Below, piece after piece: positions 33,094-43,510 of a DNA stretch of 49,548 bases. Every line of letters starts with the position of its first letter. The stretch's first letter is position 1. A program made the translations under genes and the position numbers. Below the pieces are notes generated by a model. It worked only from the letters and a program-made list of their open reading frames with translations. It did no database searches and was not told the DNA's origin. This DNA comes from Anaeromyces robustus (Eukaryota > Neocallimastigomycota > Neocallimastigomycetes > Neocallimastigales > Neocallimastigaceae): positions 27,501-77,048 of the forward strand of contig MCFG01000341.1 of NCBI GenBank assembly GCA_002104895.1, written 5' to 3'.

Positions 33094-35961
33094 TTAGTTT
33101 TTTTTTTTAACTATTTTTTTAATTTTTTTATCTTTATTCTCATTTATGTTTACTTGTTCATCTAAATAAAAATCAATTTTAGCAAGTTCATCACATTTAT
33201 TTTCTGATAATAATTTAATACTTTTATCATAAATGTTTAAAGTTCTTAATATCCTATCATCTGGGTTATTATTATCTTTAATATTAAATTTCATTATGTC
33301 GTAATTCATCTTTAAAATATTTAAATAAGATTCACGACATTCATCATAGGGACATAAATCATCAATAATAATTTCAGATAAACTTGTCAGAGCATTCATT
33401 TTATCATTATTAGGAATACAATAATCATTTTTAGAAGATGGATTTCTCATGGCACAGAACATATATATATATGTTGCAGTTGTTGATAAATATTCATTGA
33501 TTGCTGAAAAATAATTATCCGGTATATATTTAGAATATTCCATTAAATTATTAGAAAGTTCAATACAATTACTGTTTTTGTATCTCTTACAAATATTTTC
33601 ACGTACTTCATTTTTATAAAATATTCTATTATCATTTTCATCATTAATTAATTCAGGGTCATCAGCAAAATTTATTAAGCTACATTCTTGAATGATTTCA
33701 TAAAATAATATATATAAAGAGGTCATTTGTTTATACTCTTCATTATAATCTTTTATAATAGATGGATCGGTGGAAAGACATTGATTACTAAATTCTTCAA
33801 TACATCCATTTTCAACTAAACACTTACCAATATTAGTGAGAATGTTGACACAAACACCATCCTTGGAACAACATTCATCTTCTTGACATTTTCTATTACC
33901 ATTTTGTTTACCACATTTTTTTGTAGAACAGTTACCAAATTCAGATTGACATCCATTTTCAATAAGACATAATTCATCATAATTCTTGACACAATTACCA
34001 TATATAGAACAACATTCATCTTCTTCACATTTATTATCTTTATCACAAATTCTAATATCATCATCAGGGTTAAAAGTTTCTTCAGGATTAAAAGTTTCTT
34101 CAGGATTAAAAGTTTCTTCAGGATTGAAAGTTTCTTCAGAATCAAAAGTATAAAAATTATTGTTAATTTCCTCAGTAGTATTATCACAGTAACCAAATTC
34201 AGATTGACATCCATTTTTAATATGACATAATGAACTACTTTCTTTATCTTCTGTATCAACACAAATACCATAGGAAGAACAACATTTTTCTCCACATTTA
34301 TTTTCACCAGAAGGATCATCACATCTTAATTCTCCATATGAAATACGTTTACCATTATTAGCAAGACGGTTTGGTGTTTGATCATCTAATCCTTTTATAA
34401 CATCTTTAATAGATAATTCAATTAATTTTTTTCTTAAAGATTCAAAATTATATTTAACATCTGAATTTTCTGCCATAATAGTAGCTGCTAAACCTGAAAC
34501 AAAAGGTGCAGCAAATGAAGTACCAGAAGAAACATCAATAATTTCATTATTCTTATTGGTAACTCTAATAGTACCTGGTGCAAATAAATCAATACATTCA
34601 CCATAATTTGAGTAATCGACTTTTTCATAAATTCTTTCTAAATTACCATAACCGTGAACTCGATTGTTGAGTGCACCAATAATAATAGCACCTTCAAGAG
34701 CATTATAAATATAATCAACTTCAGTATGACCTTTACATTTATTTTGATTATCATTACCAGAAGAGACAATGATAATAATACCAGAATCATTTAATTCATT
34801 AATCTTATCTTGAACTTCTTTTAAACTAAATTCTGCTTCATCTTCATATAAAGCGCTAGAAATATTAACAACAGATTTATGTGGTACAGCATGTTGTTTA
34901 ATATATTCAAAGGCAGAAAGAACATCATAAGTATAATAATCAATAGCTAAACTATGAAGATTAGCTTTCTTAGCAACTCCATTAAGAGTACCAAGGGCTG
35001 AAATAGCAACGTGTGTACCATGATTAAAACCACCTTTAGAAATAGAAAGACCTTCATATTCAATAATACATTTTTTTTCATTTGGAACAGTATGAAGATA
35101 TCCATCAAAGAATATTCCATCACATTTAATAATTCTTTCATCTGGTGTTCCAGCATATGTATCAAAATTATCTTCACTTAAAGATGTATCAAGACCATCA
35201 TCAATAACATAAATATCAATATCTTTACCAGCTGTAGATGGATAATAATAATTGTTATCATACGTAAGGCTAGAATTAAATGAAAATTTTCCTTGAGACA
35301 TCATAGATAAATGTATATTTCTAAAATTGTAATCCAATTTATTTTCTTGAACAGTGACATCTTTCCATTTAGTTTTATTTAAAATTTCTTTTTCATTATA
35401 TTCTTTCATAGCCTTCTTTAATTTTCCTGATTTTCTACAACTAATAACATTTGGTAATGATTTAATTTCTTCAACTAAAGATTCAGGAATGTAAGCAATA
35501 ACAACATAGTAATCAGCAACTGGACAAACATGAATAACTAATTTAGAATCAAATGGAATTAAATCTTCTTCTGTACTTCTACTTTTTAATAATTTATCAT
35601 TATTATTATTATCAGTATTATTGGTGATATCATTATCTAATTCTTGTTCTTTTCTATTATGATTAATGAATTTAAATTTTATTTTTTCTCCACGTTTTCT
35701 TAACTTTGAAATTTCATTAATTTCTTCAATTTTTTCATCATTCTTTCCATAAGCATCTTGATTATCGATAATGACATCATAAATATCATTCATTCTATCA
35801 TTAACAAGTTCATTAATTTCTTTTTGATCTTTCTTACTTGCTTTATCATATTCTATAGATTTTCCCTTAATAGAAACAAGATAATATTCATTTTCAGCTA
35901 AAACATTGATAATAAAATAGTTGAATATTACAACTATTAATAAAAATAAATAATTTTTCAT
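33094..35961 (-). CDS. secreted subtilisin-like protease (peptidase S8) with three chitin-binding modules, copy A
   Basis: 955 residues, ATG at 35961-35959. Signal peptide ~1-22 (MKNYLFLLIVVIFNYFIINV). Propeptide (I9-like role) ~23-235 with an Asn/Asp-rich linker. Catalytic domain ~240-545 with D254 ('VIDDGL'), H314 ('NHGTHVA'), oxyanion N403 ('SSGND') and S482 ('SGTSFAAP'), so the triad is complete. Then a CBM18-like module (~547-592), a tandem FNPEET repeat (~606-633), two more CBM18-like modules (~639-678 and 683-728, each with '(E)CCSxxGxC') and a ~225-residue Cys-containing C-terminal region of unknown fold. It should be secreted and anchored to chitin or cell wall by the modules. No introns. 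It is first of three tandem copies (also 38320-41178 and 43385-44230). Compared with copy B, an A-run length change replaces the C-terminal 'TKCNV' with 'N'. Confidence 0.92.
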   Translation of the reverse strand: MKNYLFLLIVVIFNYFIINVLAENEYYLVSIKGKSIEYDKASKKDQKEINELVNDRMNDIYDVIIDNQDAYGKNDEKIEEINEISKLRKRGEKIKFKFINHNRKEQELDNDITNNTDNNNNDKLLKSRSTEEDLIPFDSKLVIHVCPVADYYVVIAYIPESLVEEIKSLPNVISCRKSGKLKKAMKEYNEKEILNKTKWKDVTVQENKLDYNFRNIHLSMMSQGKFSFNSSLTYDNNYYYPSTAGKDIDIYVIDDGLDTSLSEDNFDTYAGTPDERIIKCDGIFFDGYLHTVPNEKKCIIEYEGLSISKGGFNHGTHVAISALGTLNGVAKKANLHSLAIDYYTYDVLSAFEYIKQHAVPHKSVVNISSALYEDEAEFSLKEVQDKINELNDSGIIIIVSSGNDNQNKCKGHTEVDYIYNALEGAIIIGALNNRVHGYGNLERIYEKVDYSNYGECIDLFAPGTIRVTNKNNEIIDVSSGTSFAAPFVSGLAATIMAENSDVKYNFESLRKKLIELSIKDVIKGLDDQTPNRLANNGKRISYGELRCDDPSGENKCGEKCCSSYGICVDTEDKESSSLCHIKNGCQSEFGYCDNTTEEINNNFYTFDSEETFNPEETFNPEETFNPEETFNPDDDIRICDKDNKCEEDECCSIYGNCVKNYDELCLIENGCQSEFGNCSTKKCGKQNGNRKCQEDECCSKDGVCVNILTNIGKCLVENGCIEEFSNQCLSTDPSIIKDYNEEYKQMTSLYILFYEIIQECSLINFADDPELINDENDNRIFYKNEVRENICKRYKNSNCIELSNNLMEYSKYIPDNYFSAINEYLSTTATYIYMFCAMRNPSSKNDYCIPNNDKMNALTSLSEIIIDDLCPYDECRESYLNILKMNYDIMKFNIKDNNNPDDRILRTLNIYDKSIKLLSENKCDELAKIDFYLDEQVNINENKDKKIKKIVKKKN

Positions 35962-36840
35962 ATTAACTTTTTTTTTTAATTTTTAATTATTTAATTGTTT
36001 GTTTGTTTGTTTGTTTGTTTGTTTGTTTGTTTGTCCTTCAATAATTTATTTATTTATTTATTTTTTTTTGTTTGTTCATCTATTTGTTGATTTTTTTTTT
36101 ATATTTTATTTTATTTATTATTTTTTTTTTATTTTTATTTTTATATTTTATTTTTTTTTTATTTTTTTTTTTTATTTTTTTATTTTTTATTTTTTTATTT
36201 TTATAATTTATATTTTATTTGTTTTTTTTTTTTTTTTTGTTTTTTTTTTTTAATTTTACTATAAAAATTTTTCAAAAATTAAAAATTGAATGTGAAATTT
36301 ATTTCTATTTATACTTATTGAAAGTAAATTATTATAATATAATAAATTAAATTTTATAAATAATATATTATATGCATATCAAGTATTAAAATTTAATATA
36401 TATAAAGTTTTTTTGTTAAAGAAATGTTACACGAAATACAGCAGGAAAAATAAACTTCTTTATATTATTATATTGAATTTATTATATAATATATATATAC
36501 ATATAATATATAAAAATTTATTATAAAAATGTATATTTTAAATAAATATAAAATATATATTTATTAATACATATTTATTTTATAATTATTTTATTAATTT
36601 ATTTTTATATCAAAAATACCTTTTTTTATGTATTTTTATATATAGTATAATCCAATAATAATAATAATTACATTATTATTATTATTATAATTATATCTAT
36701 AATAAATATAAAATTAATCTAAAAGCAATGAAATTTATTTATTTATTCAAATGATTATTGAATAATAAAACGATAGTTTCAAATATATTATAGATAATAT
36801 ATAGTATAATTATTAACAATAAATTCATTAATTTTTTTTT
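35962..36840. other. 5' flank of protease copy A, part of the duplicated unit
   Basis: Nearly identical to about 41179-42045 upstream of copy B, and recognisable over 44231-44720 upstream of copy C. It begins with (TTTG)n (35994-36032; five units in copy B), then long T runs, and includes 'ATGTTACACGAAATACAGCAGG' near 36423. The plus-strand frame across the T-rich part is not a gene. Confidence 0.7.
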
Positions 36841-36960
36841 TATCTTTCTTACCTGATGTATCATATTCTATAGATTTTCCCTTAATAATAGAAACAAGAT
36901 AATATTCATTTTCAACTAAAACATTAATTATTATAAAATAGTTAAATATCAACTATTTGT
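36841..36960 (-). pseudogene. fossil N-terminus of a subtilisin-like protease (unit A)
   Basis: On the minus strand this reads NYFIIINVLVENEYYLVS-IIKGKSIEYDTSGKKDKKK, matching residues ~14-48 of the neighbouring proteases with small indels (extra Ile residues). The following propeptide is lost. A near-identical fossil lies at 42061-42180, so it predates duplication of the unit. Confidence 0.85.
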
Positions 36961-38319
36961 ATATATATATATATATATATATAAAAGACTTTTTCATTTT
37001 ATTCTTTATGTCATTTACTTGTTATATCAAATTCAAAATGTATTAAACTTAAGTTTTCTATTTTCTTTTTTTTTTTGCACATAATTCGTACATCATCTTT
37101 ATTGAATTTAAATATTAATATACATGAATCATAAAAAAAACAAAAAAAAAAAAAAAAGATACTAAAAAAAATAAAAAAAATCAGTAAAGCATTATAGATA
37201 ATAATGAATAATACTGGAGGGAAAAAAAAGTAATATGTAAAAATAATAAATCCATACTAGCATGGATTTATAATATGGATTTATATACATTTAAGGTTTT
37301 AATTGATTTATCGCTAATTCATATCTCTATTCATTCCAATAGAGAATTTCATAACTTTCTTTTAGAAGAGGATGATATATTGTTTTAATTTATCATTTAA
37401 TATTTTATTTTACTTTGTCCCAAGTTCATTTTTTTGTTGTAGAAACATTATTGACTAACTTTGAGATGATGCACTTGGAATTCTTCCACTTATTAAATCA
37501 TCTAACTTGAGCAAAATAACATTTACTAGAAAGTGAAGGAATATTGAGTTCTTTTGAAATGTAAAAAAGAAAAACAAAATAAATTATGTTTTTGAAAAAC
37601 CTAAAATTCAATAAAAACCCTTTGTTAATAATAGTTTTGTGTAGAACTAGCATTATTTTTTGTTAGAACCAAACAAAGGTTTTTAAACTTAAATTTACAT
37701 TTTTTTTTTTTAAGACTAGGATTAATTTAAATTTACATATTAATAATAATTTATATTAATAATTTTTATTTAGAATATATATTGTTATTTTTTATATAAA
37801 ACGGTTTATTTATTATCTTATTACTTTATTGAATTTTTAATACTTTAGATGTTACATTGAAATTTTATTAACCAATTAAATTTTTAATAAAAAAATTTTT
37901 TTTTGGCTTGAAGGCTAAAAAATTTTTTAAAAACATTCCAAAAAAAAAAAAAATTAAAAAAAGAATATTCCATATATGAAAATATTAATATAAATAACAA
38001 TTAATTAATAAAATTAAAATATATAATTAAAAAAAAAAAAAAAAATCTCTGAATATTTTTATATTTTATTTTTAGTAATTGATTCCTTTATTTATTTTAT
38101 TTATTTATTATAAACTTTTTTTTATATTTAACTCTTTTTTTTTTTTACTTTATTCTATTTTTTATTTTATTCTTTTTTTTTTTTTTTTTATTTATTCCAT
38201 TTTTTATTTTATTCTTTTTTTTTTTATTTATTCTATTTTTTATTTTATTCTTTTTTTTTTATTTAACTTTTGTTTTATTTTTTTTAATAATCTAATTTTT
38301 GTTTCAATTTTTATTATTT
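36961..38319. other. rest of the intergenic unit between protease copies A and B
   Basis: The part from 36961 to about 37805 is repeated at 42181-43022. It includes (AT)n at 36960-36982, a less AT-rich block at about 37200-37580 with a possible decayed coding piece on the minus strand (reading L-K-L-D-D-L-I-S-G-R-I-P-S-A-S-S-Q near 37450-37510), and an imperfect inverted repeat AAAAACCCTTTGTT / AACAAAGGTTTTT (about 37613-37686). From 37806 to 38319 the sequence is the 3' flank of copy B. Confidence 0.6.
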
Positions 38320-41178
38320 TTAAACATTACATTTAGTTTTTCTTTTAATTATTTTTTTAATTTTTTTATCTTTATTCTCATTTACGTTTACTTGTTCATC
38401 TAAATAAAAATCAATTTTAGCAAGTTCATCACATTTATTTTCTGATAATAATTTAATACTTTCTTCATAAATGTTTAAAGTTTTTAATATCCTATTATCT
38501 ATGTTATTATTATCTTTAATATTAAATTTCATTATTTCGTAATTAATCTTTAAAATATTTAAATAAGATTCACGACATTCATCATAGGGACATAAATCAT
38601 CAATAATAATTTCAGATAATGTATTTAGCATAGCATTCATTTTATCATTATTAGGAATACAATAATCATTTTTAGATGATGGGTTTCTCATGGCACAGTA
38701 GATGTTATATTTTTCTAATAATAATATAAGATATTCTTTAACAAATAAACTTTCTTCAGTATCTGGTAAATATTTAGAATATTCTGTTAAATTATTAGAA
38801 AGTTTAATACAATTACTGTTTCTGTATCCCTTACAAATATTATCACGTATCTCATATTTATATAATATTCTTTCATTATTTTCATCAATAATTAATTCAG
38901 GGTCGTCAGCAAAATTTACTAAATAACATTCTTTGACGAATTCATTAATTATAGATATAGAGGTCATTTTTTGATACTCTTCATTATAATCTTTTATAAT
39001 AGATGGATCGGTGGAAAGACAATGATCACTAAATTCTTCAATACATCCATTTTCAATGAAACATTCACCACTATAAGAGAGAATGTCGACACAAACACCA
39101 TCCTTGGAACAGCATTCATCTTCTTGACATTTTCTATTACCATTTTGTTTACCGCATTTTTTTGTAGAACAATTACCAAATTCAGATTGACATCCATTTT
39201 CAATAAGACATAATTCATCATAACTCTTGACACAATTACCATATATAGAACAACATTCATCTTCTTCACATTTATTATCCTTATCACAAATTCTAATATC
39301 ATAATCAGGATTAAAAGTTTCTTCAGGATTAAAAGTTTCTTCAGGATTAAAAGTTTCTTCAGGATCAAAAGGATATTCGTTAATTTCATCAGTAGTATTA
39401 TCACAGTAACCAAATTCAGATTGACATCCATTTTTAATATGACATAATGAATTACTTTCTTTATCTTCTGTATCAACACAAATACCATAGGAAGTACAAC
39501 ACTTTTCTCCACATTTATTTTCACCAGAAGGATCATCACATCTTAATTCTCCATATGAAATACGTTTACCATTATTAGCAAGACGGTTTGGTGTTTGATT
39601 ATCTAATCCTTTTATAACATCTTTAATAGATAATTCAATTAATTTTTTTTTTAGAGATTCAAAATTATATTTAACATCTGAATTTTCTGCCATAATAGTA
39701 GCTGCTAAACCTGAAACAAAAGGTGCAGCAAATGAAGTACCAGAATTACTATCAATAATTTCATTATTCTTATTGGTAACTCTAATAGTACCTGGTGCAA
39801 ATAAATCAATACATTCACCATAATTTGAGTAACTGGCTTTCTCATAAATATTTTCTAAATTTTCATAACCAAAAAATTGATTATCGAGAGCACCAATAAT
39901 AATAACACCTTCAAGTGCATTATAAATATCATCAACTTCAGTATGACCTTTACATTTATTTTGATTTTCATTACCAGAAGCGACAATGATAATAATACCA
40001 TTATCATTTAATTCATTAATCTTATCTTGAACTTCTTTTAAACTAAATTCTGCTTCATCTTCATATAAACCACTAGAAATATTAACAATAGATTTATGTG
40101 GTACAGCATGTTGTTTAATATATTCTAAAGCAGAAAGAACATCATAAGTATAATAATCAATAGCTAAACTATGAAGATTAGCTTTCTTAGCAATTCCATT
40201 AAGAGTACCAAGGGCCGAGATAGCAACGTGTGTACCATGATTCAAACTACCTTTAGAAATAGAAACACCTTCATATTCAATAATACATTTTTTTTCATTT
40301 GGAACAGTATGAAGATATCCATCGAAGAATATACCATCACATTTAATAATTCTTTCATCTGGTGTTCCAGCATATGTATCAAAATTATCTTCACTTAGAG
40401 ATGTATCAAGACCATCATCAATAACATAAATATCAATATCTTTACCAGCTGTAGATGGATAATAATAATTGTTATCATACGTAAGGCTAGAATTAAATGA
40501 AAATTTTCCTTGAGACATCATAGATAAATGTATATTTCTAAAATTGTAATCCAATTTATTTTCTTGAACAGTGACATCTTTCCATTTAGTTTTATTTAAA
40601 ATTTCTTTTTCATTATATTCTTTCATAGCCTTCTTTAATTTTCCTGATTTTCTACAACTAATAACATTTGGTAATGATTTAATTTCTTCAACTAAAGATT
40701 CAGGAATGTAAGCAATAACAACATAGTAATCAGCAACTGGACAAACATGAATAACTAATTTAGAATCAAATGGAATTAAATCTTCTTCTGTACTTCTACT
40801 TTTTAATAATTTATTATCATTATTATTATCAGTATTATTGGTGATATCATTATCTAATTCTTGTTCTTTTCTATTATGATTAATAAATTTAAATTTTATT
40901 TTTTCTCCACGTTTTCTTAACTTTGAAATTTCATTAATTTCTTCAATTTTTTCATCATTCTTTCCATAAGCATCTTGATTATCGATAATGACATCATAAA
41001 TATCATTCATTCTATCATTAACAAGTTCATTAATTTCTTTTTGATCTTTCTTGCTTGCTTTATCATATTCTATAGATTTTCCCTTAATAGAAACAAGATA
41101 ATATTCATTTTCAGCTAAAACATTGATTATAAAATAGTTGAATATTACAACTATTAATAAAAATAAATAATTTTTCAT
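38320..41178 (-). CDS. secreted subtilisin-like protease (peptidase S8) with three chitin-binding modules, copy B
   Basis: 952 residues, ATG at 41178-41176. Same architecture as copy A: signal peptide ~1-22, propeptide to ~235, catalytic domain with D254, H314 ('SLNHGTHVA'), N403 ('ASGNEN') and S482 ('NSGTSFAAP'), three CBM18-like modules and a C-terminal region. The FNPEET linker has one unit fewer. Residues 1-300 are almost identical to copy A. Differences concentrate around ~740-850 ('QKMTSISIINEFVKECYLV' against 'KQMTSLYILFYEIIQECSL'), and the segment from 'CAMRNPSSKNDYCIPNN' is again nearly identical. The C-terminus is '...KIIKRKTKCNV', probably the ancestral end. Expected to be secreted and to cleave proteins at chitin-rich surfaces. 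Promoter region shared with copy A, so co-regulation is likely. Confidence 0.92.
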   Translation of the reverse strand: MKNYLFLLIVVIFNYFIINVLAENEYYLVSIKGKSIEYDKASKKDQKEINELVNDRMNDIYDVIIDNQDAYGKNDEKIEEINEISKLRKRGEKIKFKFINHNRKEQELDNDITNNTDNNNDNKLLKSRSTEEDLIPFDSKLVIHVCPVADYYVVIAYIPESLVEEIKSLPNVISCRKSGKLKKAMKEYNEKEILNKTKWKDVTVQENKLDYNFRNIHLSMMSQGKFSFNSSLTYDNNYYYPSTAGKDIDIYVIDDGLDTSLSEDNFDTYAGTPDERIIKCDGIFFDGYLHTVPNEKKCIIEYEGVSISKGSLNHGTHVAISALGTLNGIAKKANLHSLAIDYYTYDVLSALEYIKQHAVPHKSIVNISSGLYEDEAEFSLKEVQDKINELNDNGIIIIVASGNENQNKCKGHTEVDDIYNALEGVIIIGALDNQFFGYENLENIYEKASYSNYGECIDLFAPGTIRVTNKNNEIIDSNSGTSFAAPFVSGLAATIMAENSDVKYNFESLKKKLIELSIKDVIKGLDNQTPNRLANNGKRISYGELRCDDPSGENKCGEKCCTSYGICVDTEDKESNSLCHIKNGCQSEFGYCDNTTDEINEYPFDPEETFNPEETFNPEETFNPDYDIRICDKDNKCEEDECCSIYGNCVKSYDELCLIENGCQSEFGNCSTKKCGKQNGNRKCQEDECCSKDGVCVDILSYSGECFIENGCIEEFSDHCLSTDPSIIKDYNEEYQKMTSISIINEFVKECYLVNFADDPELIIDENNERILYKYEIRDNICKGYRNSNCIKLSNNLTEYSKYLPDTEESLFVKEYLILLLEKYNIYCAMRNPSSKNDYCIPNNDKMNAMLNTLSEIIIDDLCPYDECRESYLNILKINYEIMKFNIKDNNNIDNRILKTLNIYEESIKLLSENKCDELAKIDFYLDEQVNVNENKDKKIKKIIKRKTKCNV

Positions 41179-41424
41179 ATTAATTTTTTTTTTTTTATTT
41201 TTAATTAATTAATTGTTTGTTTGTTTGTTTGTTTGTTTTTCCTTCAATAATTTATTTATTTATTTATTTTTTTTGTTTGTTCATCTATTTCTTGATTTTT
41301 TTTTATATTTTATTTTATTTATTATATTTTTTTTTATTTTTATTTTTATATTTTAATTTTTTTTTTTTTTTTATTTTTTATTTTTTTTTGTTTTTTATTT
41401 TTATAATTTTTATAATTTTACTTG

Positions 41425-41456
<32 letters not shown>

Positions 41457-42060
41457 TACTATAAAAATTTTTCAAAAATTAAAAATTGAATGTGAAATTT
41501 ATTTCTATTTATACTTATTGAAAGTAAATTATTATAATATAATAATAATTTAAATTTAATTTATAATATATTATTTGTATATCAAATATTAAAATTTAAT
41601 AAATAAAGTTTTTTTGTTACAAAAAAAAAAAAAAAGGATAAAATAATGTTACACGAAATACAGCAGGAAAAATAAACTTCTTTATATTATTATATTGAAT
41701 TTATTATATAATATATATATACATATAATATATAAAAATTTATTATAAAAATGTATATTTTAAATAAATATAAAATATATATTTATTAATACATATTTAT
41801 TTTATAATTATTTTATTAATTTATTTTTATATCAAAAATACCTTTTTTTATGTATTTTTATATATAGTATAATCCAATAATAATAATAATTACATTATTA
41901 TTATTATTATAATTATATCTATAATAAATATAAAATTAATCTAAAAGCAATGAAATTTATTTATTTATTCAAATGATTATTGAATAATAAAACGATAGTT
42001 TCAAATATATTATAGATAATATATAGTATAATTATTAACAATAAATTCATTAATTTTTTT
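41179..42060. other. 5' flank of protease copy B, duplicated unit
   Basis: Second copy of the flank described at 35962-36840, with fewer TTTG units and different T-run lengths. Confidence 0.7.
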
Positions 42061-42178
42061 TTATCTTTCTTACCTGATGTATCATATTCTATAGATTTTC
42101 CCTTAATAATAGAAACAAGATAATATTCATATTCATCTAAAACATTAATTATTATAAAATAGTTAAATATCAACTATT

Positions 42179-42180
<2 letters not shown>
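42061..42180 (-). pseudogene. fossil N-terminus of a subtilisin-like protease (unit B)
   Basis: Reads NYFIIINVLDEYEYYLVS-IIKGKSIEYDTSGKKDKKK on the minus strand, the counterpart of 36841-36960. A frame stays open to 41961, but nothing after ~KKDKKK resembles the protease. Confidence 0.85.
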
Positions 42181-42215
<35 letters not shown>

Positions 42216-43023
42216 CTTTTCATCTTGTTCTTTATGTCATTTACTTGTTATATCAAATTCAAAATGTATTAAACTTATGTTTTCTTTTTTCTTTTTTTTT
42301 AGCACATAATTCGTACATCATCTTTATTGAATTTAAATATTAATATACATGAATCATAAAAAAAACACATAATAAAAAAAAAAAGATACTAAAAAAAATA
42401 AAAAATCAGTAAAGCATTATAGATAATAATGAATAATACTGGAGGGAAAAAAAAGTAATATGTAAAAATAATAAATCCATACTAGCATGGATTTATAATA
42501 TGGATTTATATACATTTAAGGTTTTAATTGATTTATCGCTAATTCATATCTCTATTCATTCCAATAGAGAATTTCATAACTTTCTTTTAGAAGAGGATGA
42601 TATATTGTTTTAATTTATCATTTAATATTTTACTTCACTTTGTCTCAAGTTCATTTTTTTGTTGTAGAAACATTATTGACTAACTTTAAGATGATGCACT
42701 TGGAATTCTTCCACTTATTAAATCATCTAACTTGAGCAAAATAACATTTACTAGAAAGTGAATGAATATTGAGTTCTTTTGAAATGTAATAAAGAGAAAT
42801 AAAATAAATTAGGTTTTTGAAAAACCTAAAATTTAATAAAAACCCTTTGTTATGTAGAACTAGCATTATTTTTTGTTAGAACCAAACAAAGGTTTTTAAA
42901 CTTAAATTTACATTTTTTTTTTAAGACTAGGATTAATTTAAATTTACATATTAATAATAATTAATATTAATAATTTTTATTTAGAATATTTATTGTTATT
43001 TTTTATATAAAACGGTTTATTTA
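42181..43023. other. duplicated intergenic unit up to the SINE junction
   Basis: Matches 36961 to about 37805, with small indels and point differences. Homology stops at AACGGTTTATTTATT (about 43011-43025), where the poly-T of the inserted element begins. Confidence 0.75.
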
Positions 43024-43510
43024 TTTTTTTTTTCTTTTTTTTTTTTTTTTTTTTTTTTGCTATGACCGGGGTATGCTTCTTTGACCTTCCCTAATGTGAA
43101 GCAGTAAGCCCACTCCCTAATAATTAGGTGGTAGTGTGTCCCTCATGGACTGCCATACTGAAAGTCAGCTTCGGCTTTCCCAATCATGTACAATAATTGC
43201 TGAATTTATATCCGCAAGCCACACATTCTCGGTGCCCGACAAACCTCAAACAAGGCTGATGAAAAGCTCAATGGTCACGTGATTCTAATTCACTTGGTTA
43301 TTCTACGTTATTGATTGGTACAGGTTGGATTTTCTCAAAGAAACAATATTAAAGACTATAAGTGTCAGGCAGTACAATAAATTATTAAATTAAGAAGTTT
43401 GGTATAATTAAGGAAGGACAATACTTAACCTGGCGGTCGAACAAGTCCTGATGAAAAACCCACATAGAGGAAACATCAGACCCGCGGGGTCGAACCAGAG
43501 ACCTTATGTA
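43024..43510 (-). mobile_element. 5'-truncated SINE-like element, 487 bp, inserted in protease copy C
   Basis: The minus strand matches 48931-49382 with only about two base differences and ends in an A tail (43058-43024 here, one interruption). It lacks the first 44 bases of the full copy, including the probable A box, but keeps the pol III B-box-like GGTTCGACC. Its body is far richer in GC than the surroundings. It lies exactly at the junction between the intergenic unit and protease codon ~240, where ~2.65 kb present in the other units is missing. It provides the last ~41 codons and stop of the copy C frame. Confidence 0.85.

Noticed and set aside
33816-34322. 168-residue minus-strand frame overlapping the protease (and its twin at 38994-39539)
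   Set aside because: Out-of-frame shadow of the CBM18 region of the proteases; the cysteine-rich frame is the real one.
35999-36253. 84-residue Cys/Phe-rich plus-strand frame (and 41217-41453)
   Set aside because: Translation of (TTTG)n and T runs in the protease promoter region.
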